A stretch of 64,000 nt of DNA from Haloferax sulfurifontis ATCC BAA-897 (GTDB taxonomy: Archaea; Halobacteriota; Halobacteria; Halobacteriales; Haloferacaceae). The stretch lies in the NCBI RefSeq assembly GCF_000337835.1, contig NZ_AOLM01000003.1:124001-188000 (forward strand), given 5' to 3'. Made by a program: the position numbers and the translations under genes. The number at the start of each line of letters is the position of its first letter. The stretch's first letter is position 1. Under the pieces are notes generated by a model that had not been told where the DNA came from, searched no databases, and worked only from the letters and a program-made list of their open reading frames with translations. Below, piece after piece: positions 42,480 through 51,435 of the stretch.

Positions 42480-43213
42480 CCAACCGCGCACTCGACGTCG
42501 CCGGCGTCGACAGCGGCTACGGCGAGGTGCAGGTCCTCCGCGACCTGACGCTCCACCTCGAATCTGACGAAATCGTCTGCATCATCGGGCCGAACGGCGC
42601 GGGGAAGTCGACCGTCCTCAAGACGGTGTTCGGCCTCCTCAAGCCGTGGACCGGCTCGGTCGAACTGAGTGGGCAGGACATCACCGGCGAGGAGCCAGAG
42701 GACCTCGTCCGCGTCGGGATGGGCTACGTCCCGCAGGTGGACAACGTCTTTTCGTCGCTTACCATCGACGAGAACCTCAAGATGGGCGGGGTCGCCCGCT
42801 CCGAGGGCCTGCAGGCCCGAATCGACGAGCTGTACGACCAGTTCACGATTCTCGACGAGAAGCGCTCGGCGAAGGCGCGGACGCTCTCTGGCGGCCAGCG
42901 GCAGGTGCTCGCGTTCGCCCGCGCGCTCGTGATGGAGCCCGAGGTGCTCCTCATCGACGAGCCCTCTGCGGGCCTCGCGCCCAACATCGTCCAGTCGGTG
43001 TTCGAGGACGTGAAGAAGGTGAACGAACTCGGGACGGCGGTCCTGATGGTCGAGCAGAACGCCCGCGAGGGGCTCGGAATCTCCGACCGCGGCTACGTCC
43101 TCGACCAGGGGACCGTCGCCTACGAGGGCGACGCGGCCGGCCTCCTCGACGACCCCGAAGTCTCGCGGCTCTACATGGGCGGCGCGGACTACGAGGGCGT
43201 CGAGGGCGAGTAG
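42476..43213 (+). CDS. livF: Branched-chain amino acid ABC transporter ATP-binding protein LivF
   Basis: 245 residues from a GTG start that overlaps the livG stop (GTGA). Walker A GPNGAGKST, Q-loop VPQVDNVF, signature LSGGQRQ, Walker B VLLIDEPSAG and the LivF-type VEQNAREGL are present. It forms a heterodimer with LivG. Last gene of the liv operon. Confidence 0.92.
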   Translation: MTNRALDVAGVDSGYGEVQVLRDLTLHLESDEIVCIIGPNGAGKSTVLKTVFGLLKPWTGSVELSGQDITGEEPEDLVRVGMGYVPQVDNVFSSLTIDENLKMGGVARSEGLQARIDELYDQFTILDEKRSAKARTLSGGQRQVLAFARALVMEPEVLLIDEPSAGLAPNIVQSVFEDVKKVNELGTAVLMVEQNAREGLGISDRGYVLDQGTVAYEGDAAGLLDDPEVSRLYMGGADYEGVEGE

Positions 43214-43270
43214 CGCGGTTCGCGCCCCGCATCCCGGCGTTTTTCGTTCTGTTTTCGCGGGCCCCGACGA

Positions 43271-44068
43271 CTACGCCGCGTGCTTTTCTATCTCGCCTTT
43301 GAGCGACGCGGCGTCGAAGTCGTGGTCGGGCCGGATGTTGACGAAGTCGAGGAAGTCGACGGCGTCCAACAGCGCGTCCGCGTCGTAGGCGTCGAGCGCC
43401 GCGGCGACCGCGCGCTTGGGACCGACGAGCGGTTCGAGCGCGGCCAGCCCGCAGGCGAGGTCGTACGCGCGGGCGTCGCGCATCCCCTCGTCGTTGACGT
43501 TCGTCGCGTCGATGAAGTAGATGCCGTCCTCGCGGACGAGGACGTTCTCGGCTCTGAGGTCGCCGTGAGCGAGGTGGTTGTCGTGCATCTCCGCGAGCGC
43601 CGCGAACAGCTCGGGCGCGAGCCGCGAAACCTCCTCCCGCGGGGCGGTGTCGAGGGTGTGGAAGTTCGGCAGGTATTCGAGGACGAGGACGCCGAGGCCG
43701 TCCACCTCGAACGCCTCGACCGGCGCGGGCGCTTGCAGGCCGATGTCGCGGAGTCGCTTCGTCGCGTCGAGTTCGTGTTCGGCCATCTCCAGCGGCGTTC
43801 CGAAATGTCCGAAAAAGCCCTCCGTCCCGCTGGAGAACGCGCCGAGGTTCCGCCCGGTCGTGAACACGGCGTGGACGAGCGAGTTCTGTTTGGAGATGAC
43901 TTTCACGAACCACTCGTCGTCGACGACCATCGGGGTCGAAAGCCAGTTGTCCGCCTCGAGAAATCGGATGTGGAGGGTGTCGCGGTCGTATCGCCGGGCG
44001 AGTTCGCGGGCGACCGTCTCCAGACGCGGCCACCCGAGGCGGCCGCGGACGAGCCGACGGAGGTCCAT
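43271..44068 (-). CDS. RIO1-like/lipopolysaccharide-kinase-like protein kinase
   Basis: 265 residues with a protein-kinase-like fold: nucleotide-binding Lys in VDDEWFVKVISK, catalytic loop HGDLRAENVLV and the metal-binding Asp in YFIDATNVND. The pattern is closest to RIO and bacterial LPS-type small kinases. The substrate is unknown. Convergent with livF. The catalytic residues look intact, so it is probably active. Confidence 0.7.
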   Translation of the reverse strand: MDLRRLVRGRLGWPRLETVARELARRYDRDTLHIRFLEADNWLSTPMVVDDEWFVKVISKQNSLVHAVFTTGRNLGAFSSGTEGFFGHFGTPLEMAEHELDATKRLRDIGLQAPAPVEAFEVDGLGVLVLEYLPNFHTLDTAPREEVSRLAPELFAALAEMHDNHLAHGDLRAENVLVREDGIYFIDATNVNDEGMRDARAYDLACGLAALEPLVGPKRAVAAALDAYDADALLDAVDFLDFVNIRPDHDFDAASLKGEIEKHAA

Positions 44069-44107
44069 GCACCCCCGTAAGACGAGGGGCGGCTTAACCT
44101 CGTGGGC

Positions 44108-44545
44108 CTACGACGACTCCTGTCGGACGGTCAACACGGGCGCGTCGGAGCCGCGGACGACCCGCTCGGCGACGCTCCCGATGAGGTAGCGGTCGATGCC
44201 GCTCCGGCCGTGTGTCCCCATCACCACGAGGTCGGCCTCCTGCTCGTCGGCGTGGCGGATAATCTCGCTCGCGGGCGTGCCCTCGGTGACGACTGTCTCG
44301 ACCTCGACGTCGGCCTCGCGGGCCCGCTCGGCGACGCGGCCTAACACCTGTTCGCCGCTTTCGAGGAGCGCCTCGCGGACCCGTTCGAGCGAGAGCGCGG
44401 GCGCGGCGTAGCCGACCTCGCGCACGTCCGCGACGTAGAGCGCCACGAGCGTCGCGTCGTAGGTTCGGGCGTGTTCGAGCGCGTGGTCCAAGGCGGCGTC
44501 CGCGCAGTCGCTTCCGTCGGTCGGAAAGAGGATGTGAGAGTACAT
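44108..44545 (-). CDS. Universal stress protein (UspA family)
   Basis: 145 residues, single Usp domain. The start YSHILFPTDGS and the ATP-binding loop VVMGTHGRSGIDRYLIGSVAERVVRGSDAPVLTVR with the G-x2-G-x9-G-S/T pattern mark the ATP-binding subgroup. It dimerises and responds to stress; the specific signal is unknown. The start at 44545 is chosen at the family's MYxHIL opening. Confidence 0.92.
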   Translation of the reverse strand: MYSHILFPTDGSDCADAALDHALEHARTYDATLVALYVADVREVGYAAPALSLERVREALLESGEQVLGRVAERAREADVEVETVVTEGTPASEIIRHADEQEADLVVMGTHGRSGIDRYLIGSVAERVVRGSDAPVLTVRQESS

Positions 44546-44698
44546 ACGAGCGTCTCGGAGCGCGGCGCAAAAAGACCCGGCCGGCCATTCCCACGCGGTG
44601 GGAGCGTCCCGGAGCGGGCCGCCGCTTTCGCCCCCCGCGACGCACATCCTTCATGGTCGTTCGATTGGTTTATGTTCGGCACGGCGATAGTTTGCCGC

Positions 44699-45841
44699 AT
44701 GGACTTCGACATCCCGGCCGAACACCGGATGATTCGGGACACCGTCCGCGAGTTCTGCGAGGAGGAAATCGCGCCCATCGCGCAGGACATCGAGGACGAA
44801 CACCGGTTCCCCGCGGAGATATTCGACCAGTTGGCCGAGTTGGACGTCATGGGCGTCCCCATCGACGAGGCGTACGGCGGCCTCGGCGGCGACCAGTTGA
44901 TGTACGCCCTCGTCGTGGAGGAACTCGGCCGCGTCTCGGGCGGTATCGGCCTGTCGTACGCCGCCCACGTCAGCCTCGGGTCGAAGCCGATCGAGCTGTT
45001 CGGCACCGACGAGCAGAAGGAACGCTGGCTCACGCCGCTGGCGACCGGCGAGCACCTCGGCGGGTGGGCGCTCACCGAACCCGGCTCGGGAAGCGACGCC
45101 AGCGACATGGACACGGTCGCGAGAAAGGACGGCGACGGCTACGTCATCGACGGCACGAAGCAGTTCATCACGAACGCGAGCGTCGCCGGCTCGATTCTCG
45201 TGAAGGCCGTGACGGACCCCGGCGCGGGCTACGACGGTATCTCGACGTTCATCGTCGACCCCGAGAACGACGACGGCTTCGAGGTGACGACCGAGTGGGA
45301 CAAGATGGGACTCAACTCCTCGCCGACCTGCGAGCTCTCCTTCGACGACTGCTGGGTGCCGGAAGACCGCCTGCTCGGCGAGGAAGGCGAGGGCTGGACG
45401 CAGACGATGAAGACGCTCGACGGCGGCCGCATCTCCATCGCGGCGCTCTCGGTCGGCCTCGCCGAGGGCGCGTACGGCCACGCCAAATCGTACGCCCGAG
45501 AGCGCGAGCAGTTCGACCGGCCGATTGCGAAGTTCGACGCCATCCGCGACAAGCTCGTCTCGATGCACCGCAAGACCGAGCGGGCGCGACTGCTCACCCA
45601 CAAGGCCGCGACGCGGTACGACGCCGGCGAGCGGGTCAGTCGGGAGTCCGCGCTGGCGAAACTCGACGCCTCGGAGGCCGCCCGCGAGGTCGCCGAAGAC
45701 GCGGTGCAGGTGCTCGGCGGCTACGGTTACACGACCGACTTCGCCCCACAGCGGTTCTACCGCGACGCGAAACTCATGGAAATCGGCGAGGGGACGAGCG
45801 AGATTCAACACCTCATCATCGGCCGCGAACTCGGCCTCTGA
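44699..45841 (+). CDS. Acyl-CoA dehydrogenase
   Basis: 380 residues, full-length, with the three ACAD domains. The FAD-binding signature WALTEPGSGSDAS, the substrate loop, and the catalytic Glu in KLMEIGEGTSEIQ are present, next to the GGYGYTTDF signature. It should catalyse the first step of fatty acid or branched-chain acyl-CoA oxidation, with an electron-transfer flavoprotein as acceptor. Proximity to the branched-chain transporter fits amino acid degradation, but substrate class is unclear. A GGTTTATG box about 28 nt upstream supports the ATG at 44699. Confidence 0.88.
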   Translation: MDFDIPAEHRMIRDTVREFCEEEIAPIAQDIEDEHRFPAEIFDQLAELDVMGVPIDEAYGGLGGDQLMYALVVEELGRVSGGIGLSYAAHVSLGSKPIELFGTDEQKERWLTPLATGEHLGGWALTEPGSGSDASDMDTVARKDGDGYVIDGTKQFITNASVAGSILVKAVTDPGAGYDGISTFIVDPENDDGFEVTTEWDKMGLNSSPTCELSFDDCWVPEDRLLGEEGEGWTQTMKTLDGGRISIAALSVGLAEGAYGHAKSYAREREQFDRPIAKFDAIRDKLVSMHRKTERARLLTHKAATRYDAGERVSRESALAKLDASEAAREVAEDAVQVLGGYGYTTDFAPQRFYRDAKLMEIGEGTSEIQHLIIGRELGL

Positions 45842-45865
45842 GGGGCGCTCGGAGTGGGCTGAGGC

Positions 45866-46321
45866 TCAGTCCGACTCGGCCATCGCCGACAGCCGGGCGA
45901 CGTACGAGAAACTGCGGACGTGGTCTTCTTCGGTCGGCGCGTCTTCGAAGTCCGCGGGAACCGTAAACGAGACGACGCGCTCGCGAATCGCGTCGTGGGC
46001 CCCGTCGCCGATCCAGCCGATGTCGCGGTAGTACGACACCATCTCCAGCGCGCCGCGCCCGCCGAGTCGCTCGACGAGGTGGACACACCAGTCGAGGAGC
46101 ACGCGCTCGGCCCGCGGCGTCCGCGGAACGTCGTCGAGGAACGGTTCGCCGTCCGAGGTGACCGCCGCGGTCGTCGCGAGGAGGCGCTCGTGGGCCACGT
46201 CGCGCCACGTCCGGTTCGTCGGCGGGTCCGCCCAGTCGAACGTTCGGTCGCCGGTCCCGCGGCGGGGCCTCGACCCGGTCGGGTCGTCGGCGTCGGCGGG
46301 GTGACGTGACTCGCGCGGCAT
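45866..46321 (-). CDS. ArlD/E-domain protein, archaellum accessory paralogue
   Basis: 151 residues. The last 80 residues form an ArlD/E (FlaD/E) domain: VLLDWCVHLVERLGGRGALEMVSYYRDIGWIG... ending FSYVARLSAM, parallel to the domains of the gene at 50058 and of ArlCE. The N-terminal half is Arg/Asp-rich and disordered. It lies at the left border of the motility island, before a membrane histidine kinase. A minus-strand CTTAATTC box about 26 nt before the ATG supports the start. It may offer an alternative adaptor between the archaellum motor and the chemotaxis proteins. Confidence 0.72.
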   Translation of the reverse strand: MPRESRHPADADDPTGSRPRRGTGDRTFDWADPPTNRTWRDVAHERLLATTAAVTSDGEPFLDDVPRTPRAERVLLDWCVHLVERLGGRGALEMVSYYRDIGWIGDGAHDAIRERVVSFTVPADFEDAPTEEDHVRSFSYVARLSAMAESD

Positions 46322-46642
46322 CTATCCCTGCGTGTGCGTCCAGCCGAATTAAGCGTTCGGGCGTACGTCCGACGCGTGACAGGTCCGTGGTCAGGCGAGC
46401 CGATGGAGTCGTCCGAACTGGTCGATTGATAACCGGCTGACGGGGCGAGTAGACGATGGAAATACAGCACGCGACTGGGGCGTGTAGGGCCGCATCGACG
46501 GGAATCGTGCCGGTATCATCGTTGATAGACAGAGCGAACTGCTTAAGTTCCGAACCAGCTACACGTTTGATATCGATCCGATGTGACACTCATCGGAAAG
46601 AACAGTTCCAAGAGAGTCACAGATGCGAGCCACGACCTACTC
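46322..46642. other. Divergent intergenic region at the motility island border
   Basis: Holds the leaderless promoter of the ArlD/E-domain gene (reading left) and the motility promoter element for the kinase gene (reading right). A GTG at 46583 could extend the kinase by 20 residues, but those residues are polar and unlike the family's start. No other gene seen. Confidence 0.6.
46513..46549 (+). promoter_or_regulatory. Motility promoter element, histidine kinase gene
   Basis: GTATCA-TCG-TTGATA (46513-46527), then 14 nt, then the TATA-like CTTAAGTT (46542-46549). The dyad TATCA-N4-TGATA is shared with promoters at 50731, 53014 and 54387. The transcription start would be near 46570, some 70 nt before the ATG at 46643. 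Confidence 0.75.
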
Positions 46643-48769
46643 ATGACCAGCGTCGGGCAGTCCCCGCACGCGTACGCGCTGTTCGCCGCGGGCATCCTCG
46701 CGGGTGCCGTGACGCTCGTCGTTCTCGGTCGGTTCCGGCTCTACTCCCGGCGCGTCCGTCTCCCCTTCGCGCTCTTGACGCTCTCCGGGAGCATCTGGGC
46801 GACCGCGTACGGCTTCGTCTTCCTCGCGGTGACGCCGGCCAGCGAGCTGTTCTACGCGCAGTTGGCGTGGGTCGGCGCGGCCGTGCTCCCCACGATATGG
46901 CTCGTCTTCACGCTCGTCTATGCCGGCGAGGACCAACTGCTCTCCTCGCAGATGCTCGGCTTTCTGGCCGTCGAACCCGCCGTCGCTATCGCCCTCAAGT
47001 TGACGAACGCTTCCCACGGACTGCTCGGGTCGCCGCTCGACCTCTGGCGGGCCGCGAAACCGAACCGATTCGCCGTCTCCGGCGCGGACTTCCTCGGTCC
47101 GTTCGGTCCGGACCTCGTTCTCGCCGCACACGCCGTGTACGGGTTCGGTGTCGCCATCACCGGCGTGAGTGTCATCGCGCGGACCTACCTGAAGAGTTCG
47201 AACATCCACCGGCGACAGGCCGGGTTTCTCTTCGTCGCCGGCGCGATTCCGCTCGCCGCGCTCGGCGGCGAGTTCTTCTTCCCGTTCCGAATCAACCCCG
47301 TCCCCGTCTCGATCGGCGTCAGCTCGGTCGTCGTGCTCTGGGCGCTCTTCAGACACCAGCTGTTCGACATCACGCCCATCGCCCGCGACGCGATTCTCTC
47401 GGAGATGCGCGACGCCGTCGTCGTCCTCGACGAACAGGACCGAATCGTCGAATCGAACGGTGCCGCCTCGGAACTGCTGGCTCGACCGGTCGCCGACTGC
47501 ATCGGCGAGTCCGTCCTCGAAAGCGTCCGCGTCCCGGCCGAGGTTCGGACGGTGTTGGAGGGCGACGACAGAGCCGAGGCGGTCGTCGAGGACGGCGACA
47601 GCTGTCGGTATTTCGAGGTCCGCGCCGAATCGCTCGGCGACCGGACGCGCGACCGGGCGCGCTTGCTCCTCTTCTACGACGTGACGGAGCGCCGCCGCAC
47701 CGAAGAGGAGTTCCGCGCGCTCATCGAGAACTCGCGGGACGTCATCACCGTCCTCGACGCGGACGGCGAGCGGACCTACACGAGTCCCTCGATGACGGAG
47801 GTGCTCGGCTATCGGACCGAGGCGCTCGTCGGCGAGTCGGTGCTCGACCTCGTCCACCCCAAGGACAGAGACCGGGTCGCCGACTCTCTCGACGAAGTCG
47901 TCACCGGCGACTCGCCCATGCTCGCGGAGTTCAGAATCCGCCACAAGAACGGCACGTGGCGGCGGTTCGAGACGGTGGGCGTGAACCTCCTCGACGACCC
48001 CGCCGTCGGCGGCGTCGTGTTGAACTCGCGGGACGTGACGAGTCGGCACCGCTACGAACAGCGCCTCCGGGTGTTGAACCGCGTCCTTCGGCACGACCTC
48101 AGAAACGATATGAACGTCATCCTCGGCCACGCCGACCTCCTCCTCGACGAACGCATCCCCGCCGAGTCGAAAGACCACGCCCGGACGATAAAGCGGAAGG
48201 CGTCGTCGCTGGTCGAACTCGGCGAGCAGACCCGGCACATCGACACGACGCTCACCCGCGAGTCGTCCGGCCTCGAACCCGTCGAGGTGGTCGAGCGCAT
48301 CGAGACGCAGTTGGACGACGTCGAGTCCGACTACCCCGAGGCCATCGTCCATCGGAACCTCCCCGACGAGATGTGGGTCTCCGCGGACGACCTCATCGAG
48401 TCGGCGCTCAAGCACCTCATCGACAACGCACTCGAACACAACGACCGCGTCATCCCGGAGGTCGCGGTCACCGTCGAGCGGAGTCAGACCTCGACCGACT
48501 ACGTCGAGATTCGAATCTCCGACAACGGACCGGGCGTCCCCGACGCCGAACTGTCCGTCCTCGAATCGGGGACCGAGACGCCGCTCCAGCACATAAGCGG
48601 GCTCGGCCTCTGGCTGGTCCAGTGGATAATCGACCGCTCGAACGGCCGGCTCCGGTTCGCTGAAAACGAGCCACGGGGGACCGTCGCAGTCGTCGGCCTC
48701 CGGAGCGCCGACCGAGCGGTCTCCGTCAGCGACGGCGGCACGGTGACGAGCGGGTCAGAGACGGATTGA
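46643..48769 (+). CDS. Membrane sensor histidine kinase with 7TM N-terminus and two PAS domains
   Basis: 708 residues. The N-terminal 230 residues hold about seven membrane helices (histidine kinase N-terminal 7TM type). Two PAS domains follow, at about residues 245-345 and 355-480. The kinase core has the H-box VLRHDLRNDMNVILGH, the N-box HLIDNALEHN, the G1 box DNGPGVPDAE and the GLGLWLVQW G2 box. It probably autophosphorylates in response to a ligand or membrane signal; no response regulator is adjacent. Its promoter carries the motility element, so it may tune motility or report on it. The ATG at 46643 is chosen because the helix begins soon after it. Confidence 0.82.
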   Translation: MTSVGQSPHAYALFAAGILAGAVTLVVLGRFRLYSRRVRLPFALLTLSGSIWATAYGFVFLAVTPASELFYAQLAWVGAAVLPTIWLVFTLVYAGEDQLLSSQMLGFLAVEPAVAIALKLTNASHGLLGSPLDLWRAAKPNRFAVSGADFLGPFGPDLVLAAHAVYGFGVAITGVSVIARTYLKSSNIHRRQAGFLFVAGAIPLAALGGEFFFPFRINPVPVSIGVSSVVVLWALFRHQLFDITPIARDAILSEMRDAVVVLDEQDRIVESNGAASELLARPVADCIGESVLESVRVPAEVRTVLEGDDRAEAVVEDGDSCRYFEVRAESLGDRTRDRARLLLFYDVTERRRTEEEFRALIENSRDVITVLDADGERTYTSPSMTEVLGYRTEALVGESVLDLVHPKDRDRVADSLDEVVTGDSPMLAEFRIRHKNGTWRRFETVGVNLLDDPAVGGVVLNSRDVTSRHRYEQRLRVLNRVLRHDLRNDMNVILGHADLLLDERIPAESKDHARTIKRKASSLVELGEQTRHIDTTLTRESSGLEPVEVVERIETQLDDVESDYPEAIVHRNLPDEMWVSADDLIESALKHLIDNALEHNDRVIPEVAVTVERSQTSTDYVEIRISDNGPGVPDAELSVLESGTETPLQHISGLGLWLVQWIIDRSNGRLRFAENEPRGTVAVVGLRSADRAVSVSDGGTVTSGSETD

Positions 48770-48866
48770 TTGGCAGGCGAAGTCACTCAGTAACGCGGAG
48801 CCGGCGTACGAACGGGGAAAACGGGAACCGAGGCCGAGAGAACGAGACGCCCAGAGCACCGAGCGT

Positions 48867-49955
48867 TCAGGCCGCGTCCCGGAGTCGCACCGCGAGTCTG
48901 TGTGCGCCCTCGGCCGCGGCGGTCGTCGGGTCGTCGGGAGCGACCACGTCGACGGGGCGGTCGAGTTCCGCGGCGAGACGAGATTCGAGCTCTCCGACCA
49001 GCCCGGGGATGCACGCCATCCCGCCGGAGACGACGAGCGGGCGGGCGCGAGCGAGCTGATAGGTCTTCATGTGCGAGTTCGCCAACCGCGAGAAGAAGTC
49101 GCCGAGCTCGGCGACCGCGTCGTCGAGGTAGTCGTCCAGCGGTTCCATCACACCCCGTTCGACGGTGAACTCGTGGACGCCTTCGCTCCCCTGTTCGACC
49201 GCGTCGGTGAAGGGTTCGAACCCGCCGAAGTCGGCGTGAATTTCCTTGTACTCGCGGGCGGTTGCGGGGTCGATAGTCACTCGCCCGTCGGTCTCGGCTT
49301 CGACCGCCTCGGCGATGCGCCGGTCGACGCGGTCGCCGGACACCTCTGCGGAGACGAACGGGAGTAGCCGCGTTCCGTGTCGGTACGCGCACGCTTCGAG
49401 GTTCCTCGCACCGAGGTTGACGGCGACGAAGACCTCGTCGACCGCCTCGATACCGTCGCCGAGCGGCGGAATCGACGCGCACAGCGATTCGGGGACCCCG
49501 CGCGTGAGCGCCGCACCGAGACCGCACTCGCCGACCGCGGTCCCGAAGTTCGCGAGGCCGACTCGGTCGTCGACAGTCGGCATCGCGTACACGACGGCGC
49601 TCTCCGCGGGGAGGTCGTGTCGCTCGCAGAGTTCGCGGACGAACCGCTCGAACCGCTCGGCGTCGCGGGCGGTCGCGGGCACGCCCGACCGGAGCATGAA
49701 CTCGCCTCGTTCGGGAGACCGCCCGGCCGCTCTTTCGCCGTTGGGGCCGCTCCCGTCGCCGACGAGCGCGCCGTCGCCGTCGTCGTCATCGGCCAGACAC
49801 GAGGGGAGGCAAACCGTCGTCTCCGCGTCGCAGTCGTCGAAGACGAGCGCCGTCCGGCAACTCCCGAACTTGACGCCGATGGCCCTCGGCACGTCGCGCT
49901 CGGCGGACTCGCGCGTCGCGCCGGCGCGGTTGGCCGCGGCCGCGTCGTTCGTCAT
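48867..49955 (-). CDS. Actin/Hsp70-fold protein with altered ATPase motifs
   Basis: 362 residues. The actin-fold signposts are visible but changed: phosphate-1 AIGVKFGSCRTALVF has Lys where MreB has the essential Asp; phosphate-2 VFVAVNLGARNLEACAY has Asn for Asp; the adenosine motif PLVVSGGMACIPGLVGEL is well kept. It probably binds nucleotide but hydrolyses poorly. Gly/Asp-rich insert at residues 50-85. It sits between the kinase gene and the ArlD-domain gene on the same strand as arlD, cheD, cheC and cheY. It may help place the archaellum or chemoreceptor array at the pole (inference). Confidence 0.7.
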   Translation of the reverse strand: MTNDAAAANRAGATRESAERDVPRAIGVKFGSCRTALVFDDCDAETTVCLPSCLADDDDGDGALVGDGSGPNGERAAGRSPERGEFMLRSGVPATARDAERFERFVRELCERHDLPAESAVVYAMPTVDDRVGLANFGTAVGECGLGAALTRGVPESLCASIPPLGDGIEAVDEVFVAVNLGARNLEACAYRHGTRLLPFVSAEVSGDRVDRRIAEAVEAETDGRVTIDPATAREYKEIHADFGGFEPFTDAVEQGSEGVHEFTVERGVMEPLDDYLDDAVAELGDFFSRLANSHMKTYQLARARPLVVSGGMACIPGLVGELESRLAAELDRPVDVVAPDDPTTAAAEGAHRLAVRLRDAA

Positions 49956-50057
49956 ACGGTATCAACTCGATTCGGACTCGGCGGGGTGGTTCGCGCAGTC
50001 ATGGAATTCACTCGGTTGTCGCAAGGAGAGACCGTGTTCGAGACCCGGCGGTCGGCG

Positions 50058-50600
50058 TCACACCATCGAGGAGAGACGGGCGACGTAGACCAGGCTCAGC
50101 AGGTGGTCGTCGACGTCGAGGTCGGTCGGTTCGTCGACGTCGGCGGAGAAGCCGAGGAGGTAGTCACGGAGCGTCTCCTCGACGCCTGGCGTGACCCAGT
50201 CGACCGTCTGGTAGTACCGGAGGGCGTCCATCGCCCGCTTGAACCCGCCTTTGAGGACGAGGAACTCCAGCCAGTCGAAGACGACGCGCTCCGCGCCGTA
50301 CTTGTCCGGTAGCGAGCGGAGATACGGCTTTTCGACGCCGTCTTCCTCCCCGCGGGACTGGTGGACCAGCAGGTGTTCGAGCTGGCTCGACCGGAGCGCC
50401 TCGGACGCCTCCTGTCGGCTCCGGTCGAAAAGCGGGTTGTCGAACCGGAACGGTCCCCGGTCGTCGAACCGACCGTCGTCGTACCGGCTATCGTCGAATC
50501 TATCGTCGAATCGGCCGTCGCCGTTCCGTCTGGGCCGTGGAGCGTCACGCGCGATACGTCGGAGTTCGTCTGGGTCGTATTCGTCCGGGTCCAAGTACAT
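50058..50600 (-). CDS. arlD: ArlD-type archaellum accessory protein
   Basis: 180 residues. The C-terminal ArlD/E domain (about residues 100-178: VVFDWLEFLVLKGGFKRAMDALRYYQTVDWV... LLSLVYVARLSSM) matches those of ArlCE and of the gene at 45866. The N-terminus is acidic and holds a short repeat RFDD/RYDD. ArlD/E proteins sit at the motor's cytoplasmic side and mediate contacts with chemotaxis proteins. A motility promoter element lies 130-165 nt upstream of the start (50731-50764), implying a 5' leader of about 100 nt. Confidence 0.78.
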   Translation of the reverse strand: MYLDPDEYDPDELRRIARDAPRPRRNGDGRFDDRFDDSRYDDGRFDDRGPFRFDNPLFDRSRQEASEALRSSQLEHLLVHQSRGEEDGVEKPYLRSLPDKYGAERVVFDWLEFLVLKGGFKRAMDALRYYQTVDWVTPGVEETLRDYLLGFSADVDEPTDLDVDDHLLSLVYVARLSSMV

Positions 50601-50904
50601 AGGTCACCTCGTTCAAGACGGCACGACCCCCGAGTCCCCCTGACTCCGGGCGGCGGAGAGCGCAGGGCGCTGTCCGGTGTGTCACACGCGTTGTCGTACC
50701 GTTTCGGTGAAAGCATTCGAAGGAGGCGACATAAATCTATTCGAGCCATTATCAACAGTGATACCGCACTGTCTCGGAGGTCGAAACCCGTCGTCCTCGC
50801 CCACCTCAATATCTCCGGTCACCTACGCGGATGCGAGGCGCGGTTTCGACGCGACCTGCGGGGTACGGTTTCGACACAACCGCGTCGAGAAGAGAGAAAC
50901 CCGC
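50601..50904. other. Intergenic region between cheD and arlD-type gene
   Basis: Leftward promoter for the arlD gene at 50731-50764 and an untranslated leader of about 100 nt. No gene was found. Also carries several GC-rich palindromes near 50640. Confidence 0.55.
50731..50764 (-). promoter_or_regulatory. Motility promoter element, arlD-type gene
   Basis: On the minus strand GTATCA-CTG-TTGATA (50764 down to 50750), 14 nt, then TTTATG from 50735 down. Sequence and spacing match the cheY promoter closely, including TTGATAATGG. Confidence 0.78.
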
Positions 50905-51414
50905 TCAGAGCACGTGGGTGCCGCTTTTCGCGCTCCGCACGCGGAGGTCGCCGGTCTCGCTTTCGAGCTCCAACGAGCGGCCGTGGGAGCCGCCGACGTC
51001 CTCGGCGACGACGTCGATACCGAACCCGGCGAGCGCCGTTCGCGTCGCCGCGACGTTTCGGTCGCCGATACTGCCGTCGCCGTCGGCCGAGGTGAAGTCG
51101 AACATGGTGCTTCCCCCGGCGATTTTGGCGACGATTCGGTCGGTGTCCGCGCCGACCGCCCGCATCTCTTCTAGCAGGAGTTCGACGCTGGTGTCGACGA
51201 ACTTCGCCGGCTCGCTGTCGTCGTCCCCGTTCGGGAGCATAGCGTGTGCGAGACCCGAGATGCCCGTCTCGGGGTCGTACAGCGCGACGCCGATACAGGA
51301 GCCGAGACCGCTCGTCGTCAGCGTGCTCTCGTCGCTGGAGACGGCGAAATCGGCGATTCCGACCTTGATCCGACCGGAGCGGGCCGCGGGCGTGTCCGTT
51401 GTGTAAACTTGCAT
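50905..51414 (-). CDS. cheD: Chemotaxis protein CheD (receptor glutamine deamidase)
   Basis: 169 residues. The papain-like active site is present: Cys in GLGSCIGVALYD (about residue 40), His in GLAHAMLP and the strand IVAKIAGGSTMFDF. It deamidates receptor glutamines and binds CheC, which acts with it in adaptation. It follows cheC by 21 nt with an AGAGGT stretch upstream, a possible Shine-Dalgarno site. Part of the operon cheY-cheC-cheD. Confidence 0.92.
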   Translation of the reverse strand: MQVYTTDTPAARSGRIKVGIADFAVSSDESTLTTSGLGSCIGVALYDPETGISGLAHAMLPNGDDDSEPAKFVDTSVELLLEEMRAVGADTDRIVAKIAGGSTMFDFTSADGDGSIGDRNVAATRTALAGFGIDVVAEDVGGSHGRSLELESETGDLRVRSAKSGTHVL

Positions 51415-51435
51415 TGAGATACCTCTACGGGGGGT

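Noticed and set aside
46322-46380. Motility dyad in front of the ArlD/E-domain gene at 45866
   Set aside because: At the expected spacing only scattered bases match (about six of twelve), so it is not above chance.
46583-46642. Longer start for the histidine kinase at GTG 46583
   Set aside because: The 20 added residues are polar and unlike 7TM-kinase starts, and ATG 46643 lies just before the first membrane helix.
49958-49973. A further copy of the motility dyad before the actin-like gene
   Set aside because: Only GTATCA or TTGATA, not both, matches, and the site lies about 5 nt from the start codon, so spacing is wrong.
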